Assembly (NCBI GenBank): GCA_031289875.1
Contig: JAITOO010000067.1
Location: forward strand, 1-12,315
DNA from: Flavobacteriaceae bacterium
GTDB taxonomy: Bacteria; Bacteroidota; Bacteroidia; Flavobacteriales; Weeksellaceae
Direction of reading: 5' to 3'
Length of the DNA stretch: 12,315 nt
The notes under the pieces were generated by a model that worked only from the letters and a program-made list of their open reading frames with translations, did not search any database and had not been told where the DNA came from. How positions within the stretch are numbered: the first letter of the stretch is position 1; every line of letters begins with the position of its first letter. Of this stretch, positions 6,366-12,315 are shown one piece after another. Both the position numbers and the translations under genes were made by a program.

Positions 6366-6794
6366 TCATTTCCTCTCTATTTTTTCTATTTTTTCTATTT
6401 TAGCATTTGTAGTCTCATCATCAAGAGGAATCGAAAATTTAGCGTCCATAGTAACTACCCCTTTCAATATAGCTCCTGCTTCTATCTGTAAAGTTTTCAC
6501 TTGAATATTGCCCGAAATCAGTGCGGAATCTTTCAATATCAGATTTTCAGCATACGCATCGCCTTCAATTTTTCCGTACGCTATTAATTCTTTAGTTCTT
6601 ACATCTCCTTTGATATAGCCTTTCTGTCCCAAAATCACGCCGGCTGCGTTCACGCCGCCCAGCGTTTTGCCGTCGATTTTGACGTGGGCTTTGGATTTTA
6701 TCGCCCCTTCAATGATACAATCTTCTGCGATGAGCGTAGTGATGTTTCCCGAACTGATTTTGTCGTCGTTTTCTTTTTTTTTGCTGCTAAACAT
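6366..6794 (-). CDS. Bactofilin (polymer-forming cytoskeletal protein)
   Basis: This 142-residue protein is of usual bactofilin length. After a charged N-terminus (MFSSKKKENDD), residues about 17-120 form the right-handed beta-helix domain of the bactofilin family: repeating short strands with glycines, such as TTLIAEDCIIEGAIKS, VKIDGKTLGGV, ILGQKGYIKGDV, AYGKIEGDAYAENL and SGNIQVKTLQIEAGA. Bactofilins self-assemble without nucleotide into filaments in the cytoplasm or at the membrane and position cell-wall enzymes. It follows the M23 peptidase gene after 16 nt, a recurring arrangement for this family (compare CcmA with Csd peptidases in Helicobacter and BacA with LmdC in Hyphomonas). The C-terminal tail contains a KIEKIEKIE repeat coded by a 9-bp DNA repeat. 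It probably shares the promoter upstream of the peptidase gene. Confidence 0.92.
   Translation of the reverse strand: MFSSKKKENDDKISSGNITTLIAEDCIIEGAIKSKAHVKIDGKTLGGVNAAGVILGQKGYIKGDVRTKELIAYGKIEGDAYAENLILKDSALISGNIQVKTLQIEAGAILKGVVTMDAKFSIPLDDETTNAKIEKIEKIERK
6377..6403 (-). repeat. 9-bp tandem repeat in the bactofilin C-terminal tail
   Basis: The unit CTATTTTTT repeats from 6377, 6386 and 6395, the third copy ending imperfectly. Being a multiple of three, it codes for KIE repeats in the polar tail. Slippage would lengthen or shorten the tail without a frameshift. Confidence 0.6.
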
Positions 6795-6810
6795 AAGTGA
6801 ATTTTTTGAG

Positions 6811-7689
6811 TTAGTTGAATTTTAAAAACTTTTTAGGATTTTCTTTCTCCTGATTGTGAATCACTTCATAATGAACATGCGGCGCTGTGGAGCGTCCCGT
6901 ACTTCCCACAAAACCAATCACATCGCCCGCTTTTACTTTTTGCTCGACTTTCACGTTGATTCGAGACATGTGTCCATACAGCGTTTCATAGCCATAGCCG
7001 TGTTTTATTACCACGCAATTGCCGTAACCGCCGCGAATGTTTGCATAAGAAACTGTACCATTGGCAGTTGTGTGTATAGGGTCTCCTTGATTTCCTGCCA
7101 AATCCAAGCCGGGGTGAAACTCTGAACCTTCGCCTGAAATGGGATTTCCGCGCACGCCAAAATCCGAGGTCAATCGTCCATCATACGGCAGTCCCATCGG
7201 TACGGATTGTATTTTTTCCAGCAAATCATTGATTTTTTCTTTTTTCTCTCTGATTAAATCCACGTTCAGTTCATCAGCCGGATAATATTCTCCTCCCACT
7301 CCGTTGTCGGACTCTTTTTTACCGATTGCGAAAGACTTGACTTCTCTGTCTCTGAGATATTTTTCGATTTTATCCAGAGACGCTTCCGCTTCGTTCAGAT
7401 TGTCAAGCATTTCTTTCATTTTATTTTTTTCCGATTTGTCGTACAAACGGTTTTTTAAATGAGCAATCTGCCCCGTCAGTTGTTTCAGTTGATTTTGGTT
7501 ATTTCCGTAACCGATATAATATGCCAGTCCTCCAATCAAAAAAAATAAAAAAATTCCTGCACCGGCGAACAAGTTTTTGTAAAGACGGAAATTTTCAATG
7601 TATTTCTGCTTGATTTTAAAAATTTTCGTTTCTTGTGAACTTCCTGTAATTATAATAGTAGAATGTTCATTTTGGCAAAACTTCCCCAT
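6811..7689 (-). CDS. Membrane-anchored M23 peptidase (LytM domain) with coiled coil
   Basis: This is a 292-residue protein. Residues 1-38 are a basic cytoplasmic tail containing STIIITGSSQETKIFKIKQ; residues about 39-60 form one transmembrane helix (LFAGAGIFLFFLIGGLAYYI); residues about 63-165 form a charged coiled coil with an interruption near 118-142. The LytM/M23 domain (about 168-292) keeps all metal and catalytic positions: HPGLD (His192, Asp196), YGHM (His240) and HVHYE (His271, His273). It should therefore be an active zinc endopeptidase that cuts peptidoglycan cross-links or stems in the periplasm. The gene is first in a unit with bactofilin 16 nt downstream. The inference is that the bactofilin polymer holds this enzyme at a defined site through the cytoplasmic tail, so that it remodels the wall locally and affects shape. 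Similar tail-helix-coil-LytM proteins next to bactofilin genes are known. Start choice is supported by the promoter box 16 nt upstream. Confidence 0.92.
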   Translation of the reverse strand: MGKFCQNEHSTIIITGSSQETKIFKIKQKYIENFRLYKNLFAGAGIFLFFLIGGLAYYIGYGNNQNQLKQLTGQIAHLKNRLYDKSEKNKMKEMLDNLNEAEASLDKIEKYLRDREVKSFAIGKKESDNGVGGEYYPADELNVDLIREKKEKINDLLEKIQSVPMGLPYDGRLTSDFGVRGNPISGEGSEFHPGLDLAGNQGDPIHTTANGTVSYANIRGGYGNCVVIKHGYGYETLYGHMSRINVKVEQKVKAGDVIGFVGSTGRSTAPHVHYEVIHNQEKENPKKFLKFN

Positions 7690-7705
7690 AAGACCTGTTT
7701 TTTCA

Positions 7706-7713
7706 CAAATATA
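7706..7713 (-). promoter_or_regulatory. -7 box of the M23 peptidase-bactofilin unit
   Basis: TATATTTG on the minus strand fits TAnnTTTG exactly and ends 16 nt before the ATG. A good -33 TTG at 19-21 bp is not present; the nearest is 27 bp away. Confidence 0.55.
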
Positions 7714-7773
7714 AGAAAGTTCGAGGGTTTCTTACTATAACAAAAAAGATTTTAACAACAATTTATGATTTCT

Positions 7774-7794
7774 TTAAACTTATTTTAAGTTTAA
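7774..7794 (-). terminator. AT-rich hairpin 28 nt after radA, possible 3' end
   Basis: TTAAACTTA (7774-7782) and TAAGTTTAA (7786-7794) form a perfect 9-bp stem with a 3-nt loop, just after the radA stop on the minus strand. No U-run follows, so termination is uncertain. It resembles in size and composition the hairpins after the mutase gene and after purA. Confidence 0.4.
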
Positions 7795-7821
7795 TCTAAA
7801 TTATTTACTGTTAAATATTTA

Positions 7822-9174
7822 TCAAAACAACAATCTATAAATATCTTCCACTTTGGCAACTTTTTCCACCCGAATATTCCATTTTTGAGATTCCACCTTA
7901 TTATATTTGGAGATGAAAATCACATCGTAACCCAATTTTTCAGCTTCTGCAATCCGCTGTTCAATACGATCTACCGCACGGATTTCCCCACTCAGTCCGA
8001 TTTCGCCCGCAAACAGACAGCTGTCCGGAAGAGGAATATCCTCGTTAGATGACAAGATGGCACAAATCACGGCTAAATCTATCGCAGGGTCGTCCACCCG
8101 TATTCCGCCCGTAATATTCAAAAAAACATCTTTTGCGCCAAGATGAAAGCCTGCGCGCTTTTCCAACACCGCCAAAAGCATATTGAGTCTTTTAGAATCA
8201 AAGCCTGTCGTTACACGCTGCGGCGTGCCGTACACCGCTGTTGAAACCAATGCTTGAATTTCAATCAGCATCGGGCGCATACCTTCCAGCGTAACCGCAA
8301 CAGCGTTGCCCGAAAGGTTTTCTTCCTTTTTGGAAACTAAAATTTCCGACGGATTTTTTACTTGTCTCAGTCCTGCTTGGGACATCTCGTAAATACCTAA
8401 TCCTGAAGTAGAACCATAACGGTTTTTATTTGCACGAAGCAGTCGGAAAACGTAGTTTCTGTCGCCCTCGAACTGCAAGACCACATCGACCATATGTTCC
8501 AAAATTTTGGGACCTGCAATTGCGCCGTCTTTTGTGATATGTCCAATGAGAAACACAGACGAGGACGTTTCTTTGGCAAATTTTATCAGTTCTGCCGCGC
8601 ATTCTCGAATTTGGGAAATGCTTCCCGGCGAAGATTCAATGTAGGAAGAATGCAGCGTTTGAATAGAATCTATCACGATGATGTCAGGAGCGAGTTCCTG
8701 AGCTTGTTTCAAGATTTTTTGCGTGGAAGTTTCCGTAAAAATGTAACATTCGGAATTGGAAGTTTTCAGCCTGTCCGCCCGCATTTTGATTTGGCTTCCG
8801 CTTTCTTCGCCTGATACATACAGCACTTTTCGGGGAATTTGCAGCGAAATTTGCAACAGCAGAGTTGATTTTCCTATTCCCGGCTCGCCTCCGATGAGAA
8901 TCACGCTTCCCGGAACGATGCCTCCGCCCAACAGATTGTCCAATTCTTCGTTGTTGGAGGAAATTCTGTATTCGTTTTGAGGTTCAATTTCATGAATTTT
9001 GCATACCAGATTTTTTGCTTCTTGGGATTTGTAGGAAACGCTTTGTTTGGTTTCCTTTTCAACTACTTCTTCCACAAGGGTATTCCATTCTCCACAGGCT
9101 CTACACTGCCCTTGCCACTGCGAATACTGTGCTCCGCAATTCTGGCAGAAATACACTGTTTTTGTTTTTGCCAT
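7822..9174 (-). CDS. radA: DNA repair protein RadA (Sms)
   Basis: This is a 450-residue protein of the usual length. The N-terminal zinc finger is CQNC (Cys10, Cys13) and CRAC (Cys24, Cys27). A RecA-like ATPase follows with Walker A GGEPGIGKST (95-104), Walker B-like IIVIDSIQT (165-173), and the RadA-specific KNRYG motif (250-254). Residues about 285-450 form the Lon-protease-like domain (LEGMRPMLIEIQALV, SKRLNMLLAVLEKR, FAGEIGLSGEIRAV) without the Lon catalytic Ser-Lys pair, as usual for RadA. The protein is a DnaB-like motor that helps branch migration during recombination and repair of stalled forks and breaks. All motifs are intact. It is a single-gene unit: the rpmH terminator lies upstream with a -7 box after it, and the promoter box is 17 nt before the ATG. 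Confidence 0.97.
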   Translation of the reverse strand: MAKTKTVYFCQNCGAQYSQWQGQCRACGEWNTLVEEVVEKETKQSVSYKSQEAKNLVCKIHEIEPQNEYRISSNNEELDNLLGGGIVPGSVILIGGEPGIGKSTLLLQISLQIPRKVLYVSGEESGSQIKMRADRLKTSNSECYIFTETSTQKILKQAQELAPDIIVIDSIQTLHSSYIESSPGSISQIRECAAELIKFAKETSSSVFLIGHITKDGAIAGPKILEHMVDVVLQFEGDRNYVFRLLRANKNRYGSTSGLGIYEMSQAGLRQVKNPSEILVSKKEENLSGNAVAVTLEGMRPMLIEIQALVSTAVYGTPQRVTTGFDSKRLNMLLAVLEKRAGFHLGAKDVFLNITGGIRVDDPAIDLAVICAILSSNEDIPLPDSCLFAGEIGLSGEIRAVDRIEQRIAEAEKLGYDVIFISKYNKVESQKWNIRVEKVAKVEDIYRLLF

Positions 9175-9191
9175 GATATTTTCCGTTAGGA

Positions 9192-9199
9192 CAAAGGTA
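9192..9199 (-). promoter_or_regulatory. -7 box of radA
   Basis: TACCTTTG on the minus strand ends 17 nt before the radA ATG. The -33 position (about 9219-9222) falls inside the left arm of the rpmH terminator hairpin and has no TTG, so terminator and promoter share DNA. Confidence 0.6.
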
Positions 9200-9210
9200 A
9201 AATTAAATAC

Positions 9211-9241
9211 AAAAAATCGCTAAAATTTTCAGCGATTTTTT
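9211..9241 (-). terminator. Intrinsic terminator of rpmH
   Basis: AAAAAATCGCT (9211-9221) and AGCGATTTTTT (9231-9241) form a perfect 11-bp stem with a 9-nt loop, 22 nt after the rpmH stop. On the minus strand the stem ends in a U-run, the classical arrangement. The symmetry means it could also act on plus-strand transcripts. Confidence 0.8.
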
Positions 9242-9263
9242 AAAAGATTATATTCTAAGCGAA

Positions 9264-9419
9264 TTATCTCTTAGCTCTTACTACGCTAACAGTTAATTGC
9301 TTTCTGCCCTTTGCTCTCCGCCTTGCCAATACTTTTCTTCCGTTGGGGGATGCCATTCTCTCGCGGAAGCCGTGTTTGTTTCTCTTTTTTCTTTCTGATG
9401 GTTGAAATGTACGTTTCAT
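9264..9419 (-). CDS. rpmH: 50S ribosomal protein L34
   Basis: My translation gives a 51-residue, very basic protein from ATG at 9419-9417. It starts [20 protein letters not shown], continues [20 protein letters not shown] and ends [11 protein letters not shown]. The MKRTFQPS start, HGFRERM and [13 protein letters not shown] are the hallmarks of L34, a small protein of the large ribosomal subunit. The slightly extended C-terminal tail ([11 protein letters not shown]) is usual in Bacteroidota. It has its own promoter box and terminator and sits between radA and the RRM gene; it is not next to rnpA or dnaA, the common arrangement in many other bacteria. Confidence 0.97.
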   Translation of the reverse strand: MKRTFQPSERKKRNKHGFRERMASPNGRKVLARRRAKGRKQLTVSVVRAKR

Positions 9420-9461
9420 TGCAATATCTTAAATTATGTAAATAATATTCTTTTGAGGGAG

Positions 9462-9469
9462 CAAATGTA
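9462..9469 (-). promoter_or_regulatory. -7 box of rpmH
   Basis: TACATTTG on the minus strand fits TAnnTTTG and ends 42 nt before the rpmH ATG. The upstream -33 region is a T-rich stretch next to the RRM gene's terminator, without a clear TTG. Confidence 0.55.
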
Positions 9470-9490
9470 TGACTTATTTTCGAAATAAAA

Positions 9491-9520
9491 AAAAAATCCG
9501 AGATTGTCTCGGATTTTTTT
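9491..9520 (-). terminator. Intrinsic terminator of the RRM gene
   Basis: AAAAAATCCGAGA (9491-9503) and TCTCGGATTTTTT (9507-9519) form a perfect 13-bp stem with a 3-nt loop (TTG), 25 nt after the stop codon of the RRM gene. On the minus strand the stem ends in a U-run followed by more T-rich sequence. It is the strongest terminator in the window. Confidence 0.88.
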
Positions 9521-9544
9521 CTTCGTTTTAAAAAATACTATATT

Positions 9545-9835
9545 TTAATATTTTCTAAAATTCCTTGGCTTATTAAATTCTCTCGGTGCTCTGGCCTCTC
9601 TCGGGCGGGCTTCGGAAACGCTAATTACTTTTCCGTCATACTCTGCCTGATTGAGTTCTTGAATTGCTTTTCGACCTTCTTCGTCCTCCATTTCCACAAA
9701 GCCGAAGCCTCTCGACCTGCCTGTTTCGCGGTCGTTAACCACTTTTGCTGACTGAACTTCGCCGTATTCTGAGAATAATTGCTGCAAGTCATCACTCGTT
9801 AACCTGTAATTCAGGTTTGAAATAAAAATGTTCAT
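9545..9835 (-). CDS. RRM-type RNA-binding protein
   Basis: This 96-residue protein is made of one RNA recognition motif. RNP2 is NIFISNL (2-8) and RNP1 is RGFGFVEM (42-49), both with the aromatic residues that stack on RNA bases (Phe4, Phe44, Phe46). The beta-alpha-beta pattern (DDLQQLFSEYGEVQSAKVV, then EEGRKAIQELNQAEYDGKVISVSEA) is complete. The C-terminal tail from about residue 76 is basic and rich in Arg and Pro (RPREARAPREFNKPRNFRKY), a likely second RNA contact. Small single-RRM proteins of this form are common in Bacteroidota and cyanobacteria, where they bind RNA and in some cases respond to cold or act as post-transcriptional regulators; the targets here are unknown. It is a single-gene unit with its own promoter, a leader of about 90 nt and a strong terminator. 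Confidence 0.95.
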   Translation of the reverse strand: MNIFISNLNYRLTSDDLQQLFSEYGEVQSAKVVNDRETGRSRGFGFVEMEDEEGRKAIQELNQAEYDGKVISVSEARPREARAPREFNKPRNFRKY

Positions 9836-9931
9836 ATAAAAAAATTAAATTAAAAACTAACTGACTGTGAGAGAATGATAACTTACTAAAAACTGTTCGT
9901 TAAAAGATGAGATATATGCTCAACAACGGTG

Positions 9932-9961
9932 CGAAGGTATGACAATTTTTTGAATTGGCAA
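9932..9961 (-). promoter_or_regulatory. Promoter of the RRM gene
   Basis: On the minus strand TTG (9961-9959) is followed after 19 bp by TACCTTCG (9939-9932), one mismatch from TAnnTTTG. It would give a leader of about 90 nt, the longest in the window and a possible place for post-transcriptional control. No clear riboswitch fold was seen in the leader. Confidence 0.5.
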
Positions 9962-9989
9962 TTTTTTTTATTACAATTTTTAATTTTTG

Positions 9990-10009
9990 ATAAATTATTT
10001 ATAATTTAT
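9990..10009 (-). terminator. AT-only hairpin 37 nt after purA, possible 3' end
   Basis: ATAAATTAT (9990-9998) and ATAATTTAT (10001-10009) form a perfect 9-bp inverted repeat separated by TT. It contains no G or C, so the fold is weak, and no clear U-run follows. It is the only candidate for a purA 3' end seen between purA and the RRM promoter. Confidence 0.3.
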
Positions 10010-10045
10010 TTGTAATTTATTGATTAACAGCATATTATTTGTCTT

Positions 10046-11332
10046 CTAAAACAAACTCGTCCTGATAATATTCTGCGACCGTTCCGGACCGACAGATACC
10101 AAATATACCTCAATTCCTAAATAATTTTCGATGAAATGCAGATAATCCTGCGCAGTCCCAGGCAGTTCGTCAAAAATTTTAATTTTAGAAATGTCTTCTT
10201 TCCAACCCTCCAATTCCTGATATTCAGCTTCATACGAGTCTAATTCTCCCGTTGTGGCGGGAAAAGCATCCACCGGTTTTCCGTCCGGCGTGCGGTATGC
10301 CGTGCAGACTTTGATTTTATCAAATCCGCTCAAAACGTCTAACTTGGTGATAACCAGATGGGTAATTCCATTAATCATGCAGGAGTAGCGCAATGCAACC
10401 AAATCCAGCCAGCCGCAGCGGCGCGGGCGACCTGTGGAAGCGCCATATTCATGCCCTGTTGCACGGATTTTTTCACCTGTTGCGTCTTCCAATTCCGTAG
10501 GGAAAGGACCATTGCCGACCCGCGTACAGTAGGCTTTGGAAACGCCGATGAGGTTGTGTAGAGCAGTCGGAGGCACGCCTGCGCCGATGGAAACGCCGCC
10601 GGTTGTTGGCGATGAAGAAGTTACAAACGGATACGTCCCGAAATCAATATCAAGCATCAGAGCCTGAGCGCCTTCAAACAGCACGTTGCTGTCCTGATGA
10701 ATGGCGTAATTCAACTCAAATTCGCTATCTATAATTCTGTCTTTCAATTTTTTGCCAAAATCCAAGTATTTTTGGAAAATATCATCGGATTTTATGGGTT
10801 CTTTGTGAAATAATTTCTCAAACAAGGCATTTTTGACCCGCAAATTTTCTTTGATTTTTGCTTCCAACACATTGGGATTCAGCAAATCAACAATTCTGAT
10901 TCCGACACGTGCAATTTTGTCCTCGTAGCAGGGACCAATACCGCGCTTGGTTGTCCCGATTTGTCCTTTTCCTGCAAATTCCTCTCGGTAAGTATCGAGT
11001 AAAATATGGTACGGCATGATGACGTGCGCCCGACTGCTGACAAAAACATGGTCGGCAGACCGTCCGCGTTTTTCGATTTCTTCTACTTCGTGGAAAAAGG
11101 CTTCGGGATTGACGACCACGCCGTTGCCGATGATACATTTGCCTTTGCATTGCAGCACGCCCGACGGGAGCAGGTGCAGTACAAATTTATCTTCGCCTGC
11201 ATAGACGGTGTGTCCGGCATTATTTCCACCTTGATAGCGGACTACATAATCGGATTTTTCCGCCAGAACATCGGTGATTTTGCCTTTTCCTTCGTCGCCC
11301 CATTGCAGACCGACCACCACATAAGTTGCCAT
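10046..11332 (-). CDS. purA: Adenylosuccinate synthetase
   Basis: The 428-residue enzyme joins IMP and aspartate using GTP to form adenylosuccinate, the first step from IMP to AMP, in the cytoplasm. Seen motifs: the N-terminal GTP/phosphate loop GLQWGDEGKGK (8-18) with catalytic Asp13; GGNNAGHT (35-42) with catalytic His41; the IMP-binding GTTKRGIGPCYEDK (126-139); EGAQALMLDIDFGTYPFVTS (220-239); the aspartate-binding loop with STGRPRRCGWLD (299-310); and the guanine-binding TKLDVLSG (329-336). Length and motif order are standard and nothing is missing. It is a single-gene unit with a -7 box about 67 nt upstream of the ATG. The partner enzyme purB is also in the window on the other strand, so the branch from IMP to AMP is complete here. 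Confidence 0.98.
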   Translation of the reverse strand: MATYVVVGLQWGDEGKGKITDVLAEKSDYVVRYQGGNNAGHTVYAGEDKFVLHLLPSGVLQCKGKCIIGNGVVVNPEAFFHEVEEIEKRGRSADHVFVSSRAHVIMPYHILLDTYREEFAGKGQIGTTKRGIGPCYEDKIARVGIRIVDLLNPNVLEAKIKENLRVKNALFEKLFHKEPIKSDDIFQKYLDFGKKLKDRIIDSEFELNYAIHQDSNVLFEGAQALMLDIDFGTYPFVTSSSPTTGGVSIGAGVPPTALHNLIGVSKAYCTRVGNGPFPTELEDATGEKIRATGHEYGASTGRPRRCGWLDLVALRYSCMINGITHLVITKLDVLSGFDKIKVCTAYRTPDGKPVDAFPATTGELDSYEAEYQELEGWKEDISKIKIFDELPGTAQDYLHFIENYLGIEVYLVSVGPERSQNIIRTSLF

Positions 11333-11399
11333 ATTTTATTGAATTTCAGTTGTTTATAAAACATTTAACGAAAGAATTTTCACACAGATTCTTTCTTCA

Positions 11400-11407
11400 C
11401 AAATGTA
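11400..11407 (-). promoter_or_regulatory. -7 box of purA
   Basis: TACATTTG on the minus strand fits TAnnTTTG and ends 67 nt before the purA ATG. The -33 region has no TTG; GTTATG lies roughly there. The leader would be about 60 nt, longer than most here. Confidence 0.5.
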
Positions 11408-11610
11408 GAAGAATAAAAATACTTTTCATAACGAGCGCTGATTTTTTTATTAACAAGTAATTAATAGAAAAGAAGGCTTCCCTAAGTTCAATTAGTAAAT
11501 GCAAATTTAGGGATTAAGAAAGAATCAAAAAAAGGATCTGATGCTGATGGATTGTAGATAACGCCAATCAAGCCATTGTATATCCAACTCAAATACAGAT
11601 ACTAATACCG

Positions 11611-11642
11611 TTGGCATATTAGCACATTAAATATTACCTTTG
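11611..11642 (+). promoter_or_regulatory. Promoter of valS
   Basis: TTG (11611-11613) is followed after 21 bp by TACCTTTG (11635-11642), matching the Bacteroidota consensus. The box ends 20 nt before the ATG at 11663, so the leader is only about 14-16 nt. There is no room for a T-box-like leader. Confidence 0.7.
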
Positions 11643-11662
11643 CACTTTCAAAATTAAATATT

Positions 11663-12315
11663 ATGTCGGAAATCGCAGCAAAATATTCTCCACAAGAAGT
11701 TGAAGCAAAATGGTATCAATTTTGGCTCGAAAACAAGTTTTTTCACTCTGAACCCGATGAGCGCGAGCCATTTACCATCGTCATTCCGCCGCCCAATGTA
11801 ACCGGCGTGTTGCACATGGGGCATATGCTCAACAATACCATTCAGGATGTGTTGGTGCGGCGTGCGAGAATGCAGGGTAAAAATGCCTGCTGGGTGTCGG
11901 GAACTGACCACGCCTCCATTGCCACTGAGGCAAAAGTGGTTGCCAAACTCGCTGCCGAAGGAATAAAAAAGACAGACCTTTCTCGTGAGGAATTTCTTGC
12001 GCACGCTTGGGAATGGACGCACAAGCACGGCGGCATCATCTTGGAACAACTGAAAAAACTTGGCTGCTCCTGCGACTGGGACAGAACAGCTTTCACAATG
12101 GACGAAAAACGCTCGGAAAGCGTACTCAATGTTTTTGTCGATTTATACAATAAAGGATTGATTTACAGAGGTGTGCGTATGGTAAATTGGGACCCTGCGG
12201 CGAAAACTGCGGTGTCTGACGAGGAAGTGATTTATACCGAAGAAAATTCAAAACTTTATTATGTAAAGTATAAAGTGGTTGGCGAAAACGACTTTGTAAT
12301 CGTTGCCACCACCCG
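11663..12315 (+). CDS. valS: Valyl-tRNA synthetase, N-terminal part
   Basis: The first 217 codons are present ([20 protein letters not shown] at the start); the gene runs off the right edge. It is a class I aminoacyl-tRNA synthetase. [20 protein letters not shown] (42-61) contains the HIGH ATP-binding motif as HMGH (51-54), and [10 protein letters not shown] (80-89) and [15 protein letters not shown] (175-189) are further ValRS-typical blocks. The sequence stops at VIVATT, the start of the editing (CP1) domain that usually reads TTRPET. The KMSKS motif and anticodon-binding region would lie outside. Full-length bacterial ValRS is about 870-950 residues. Its role is charging tRNA-Val in translation. 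The start is fixed by homology and the promoter 20 nt upstream. Confidence 0.96.
   Translation, partial: MSEIAAKYSPQEVEAKWYQFWLENKFFHSEPDEREPFTIVIPPPNVTGVLHMGHMLNNTIQDVLVRRARMQGKNACWVSGTDHASIATEAKVVAKLAAEGIKKTDLSREEFLAHAWEWTHKHGGIILEQLKKLGCSCDWDRTAFTMDEKRSESVLNVFVDLYNKGLIYRGVRMVNWDPAAKTAVSDEEVIYTEENSKLYYVKYKVVGENDFVIVATT

Larger units (their letters stand above)
11333..11662. other. 330-bp intergenic region between divergent purA and valS
   Basis: This region holds the purA -7 box at its left side and the valS promoter at its right end. In between, CCCTAA (11480-11485) and TTAGGG (11507-11512) form a 6-bp inverted repeat. A 30-codon open frame lies on the minus strand (11525-11617). I saw no tRNA or other recognisable RNA gene and no insertion sequence end. 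About 200 bp remain unexplained. Confidence 0.6.

Noticed and set aside
9990..10020. Replication origin or AT-rich unwinding element near purA
   Set aside because: There are no DnaA-box-like sequences and no dnaA or gidA nearby; AT richness alone is common in this genome's intergenic DNA.
10887..11359. Several open frames of 62 to 117 codons inside and antisense to purA
   Set aside because: They are by-products of the GC-richer purA coding sequence; the purA frame has all family motifs.
11471..11512. Possible tRNA or small RNA around CCCTAA/TTAGGG
   Set aside because: A GTTCAAT stretch resembles a T-loop, but no acceptor stem or anticodon arm can be drawn; the 6-bp inverted repeat alone is not enough.
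11333..11662. T-box or other riboswitch in front of valS
   Set aside because: The promoter lies 20 nt from the start codon, leaving no room for a structured leader, and no T-box motif is seen.
11654..12150. Minus-strand open frames of 131 and 102 codons
   Set aside because: They are antisense to valS, whose HMGH and [10 protein letters not shown] motifs are unambiguous.
1..12315. Mobile element, prophage, CRISPR array or defence system
   Set aside because: No transposase, integrase, Cas, toxin-antitoxin or restriction gene was seen and no spaced repeat array; the genes are housekeeping or envelope genes.

Overview
The window looks like chromosomal DNA of a member of the Bacteroidota, probably near Bacteroidales. 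It is AT-rich, most genes lack a Shine-Dalgarno sequence, and the promoters carry the phylum-typical -7 box TAnnTTTG. One gene encodes a protein with a C-terminal type IX secretion (Por) sorting domain. An OmpA-family porin, an RRM-type RNA-binding protein and bactofilin all fit. No phage, insertion sequence, CRISPR array or tRNA gene was seen. Most of the content is housekeeping.

Layout. (1) 1-1062, minus: an OmpA-like outer-membrane protein cut by the window edge, with a clear promoter. (2) 1303-3267, minus: a two-gene unit, a TlpA/thioredoxin-like lipoprotein followed 6 nt later by a GlmM-type phosphohexomutase. (3) 3416-5350, plus, divergent from (2): a small four-helix membrane protein of unknown function followed 6 nt later by purB. 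In front of this unit lie four TTTACAA repeats at 10-11 bp spacing that end at the -33 position of the promoter. (4) 5380-5426: overlapping hairpins shared by convergent purB and the next gene. (5) 5427-6224, minus: a secreted jellyroll-like protein with a T9SS tail. (6) 6366-7689, minus: an M23 peptidase with a membrane anchor and a coiled coil, then bactofilin, a cell-shape module. (7) 7822-9174, minus: radA. (8) 9264-9419, minus: rpmH (ribosomal protein L34). (9) 9545-9835, minus: a 96-residue RRM protein. (10) 10046-11332, minus: purA. (11) 11663 to the right edge, plus: the first 217 codons of valS.

Links between genes. purA and purB are the two enzymes that convert IMP to AMP, and both lie in the window on opposite strands about 4.7 kb apart. 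The M23 peptidase and bactofilin form a recognised kind of peptidoglycan-remodelling pair. The TlpA-like lipoprotein and the divergent membrane protein, which has two closely spaced cysteines on its predicted outer side, may be connected through thiol chemistry, but this is only inference.

The features that most deserve a second look are the phased TTTACAA array (an OmpR/PhoB-type operator in appearance), the unknown membrane protein that it would control together with purB, and the nearly constant 16-20 nt distance between the -7 box and the start codon at five genes.
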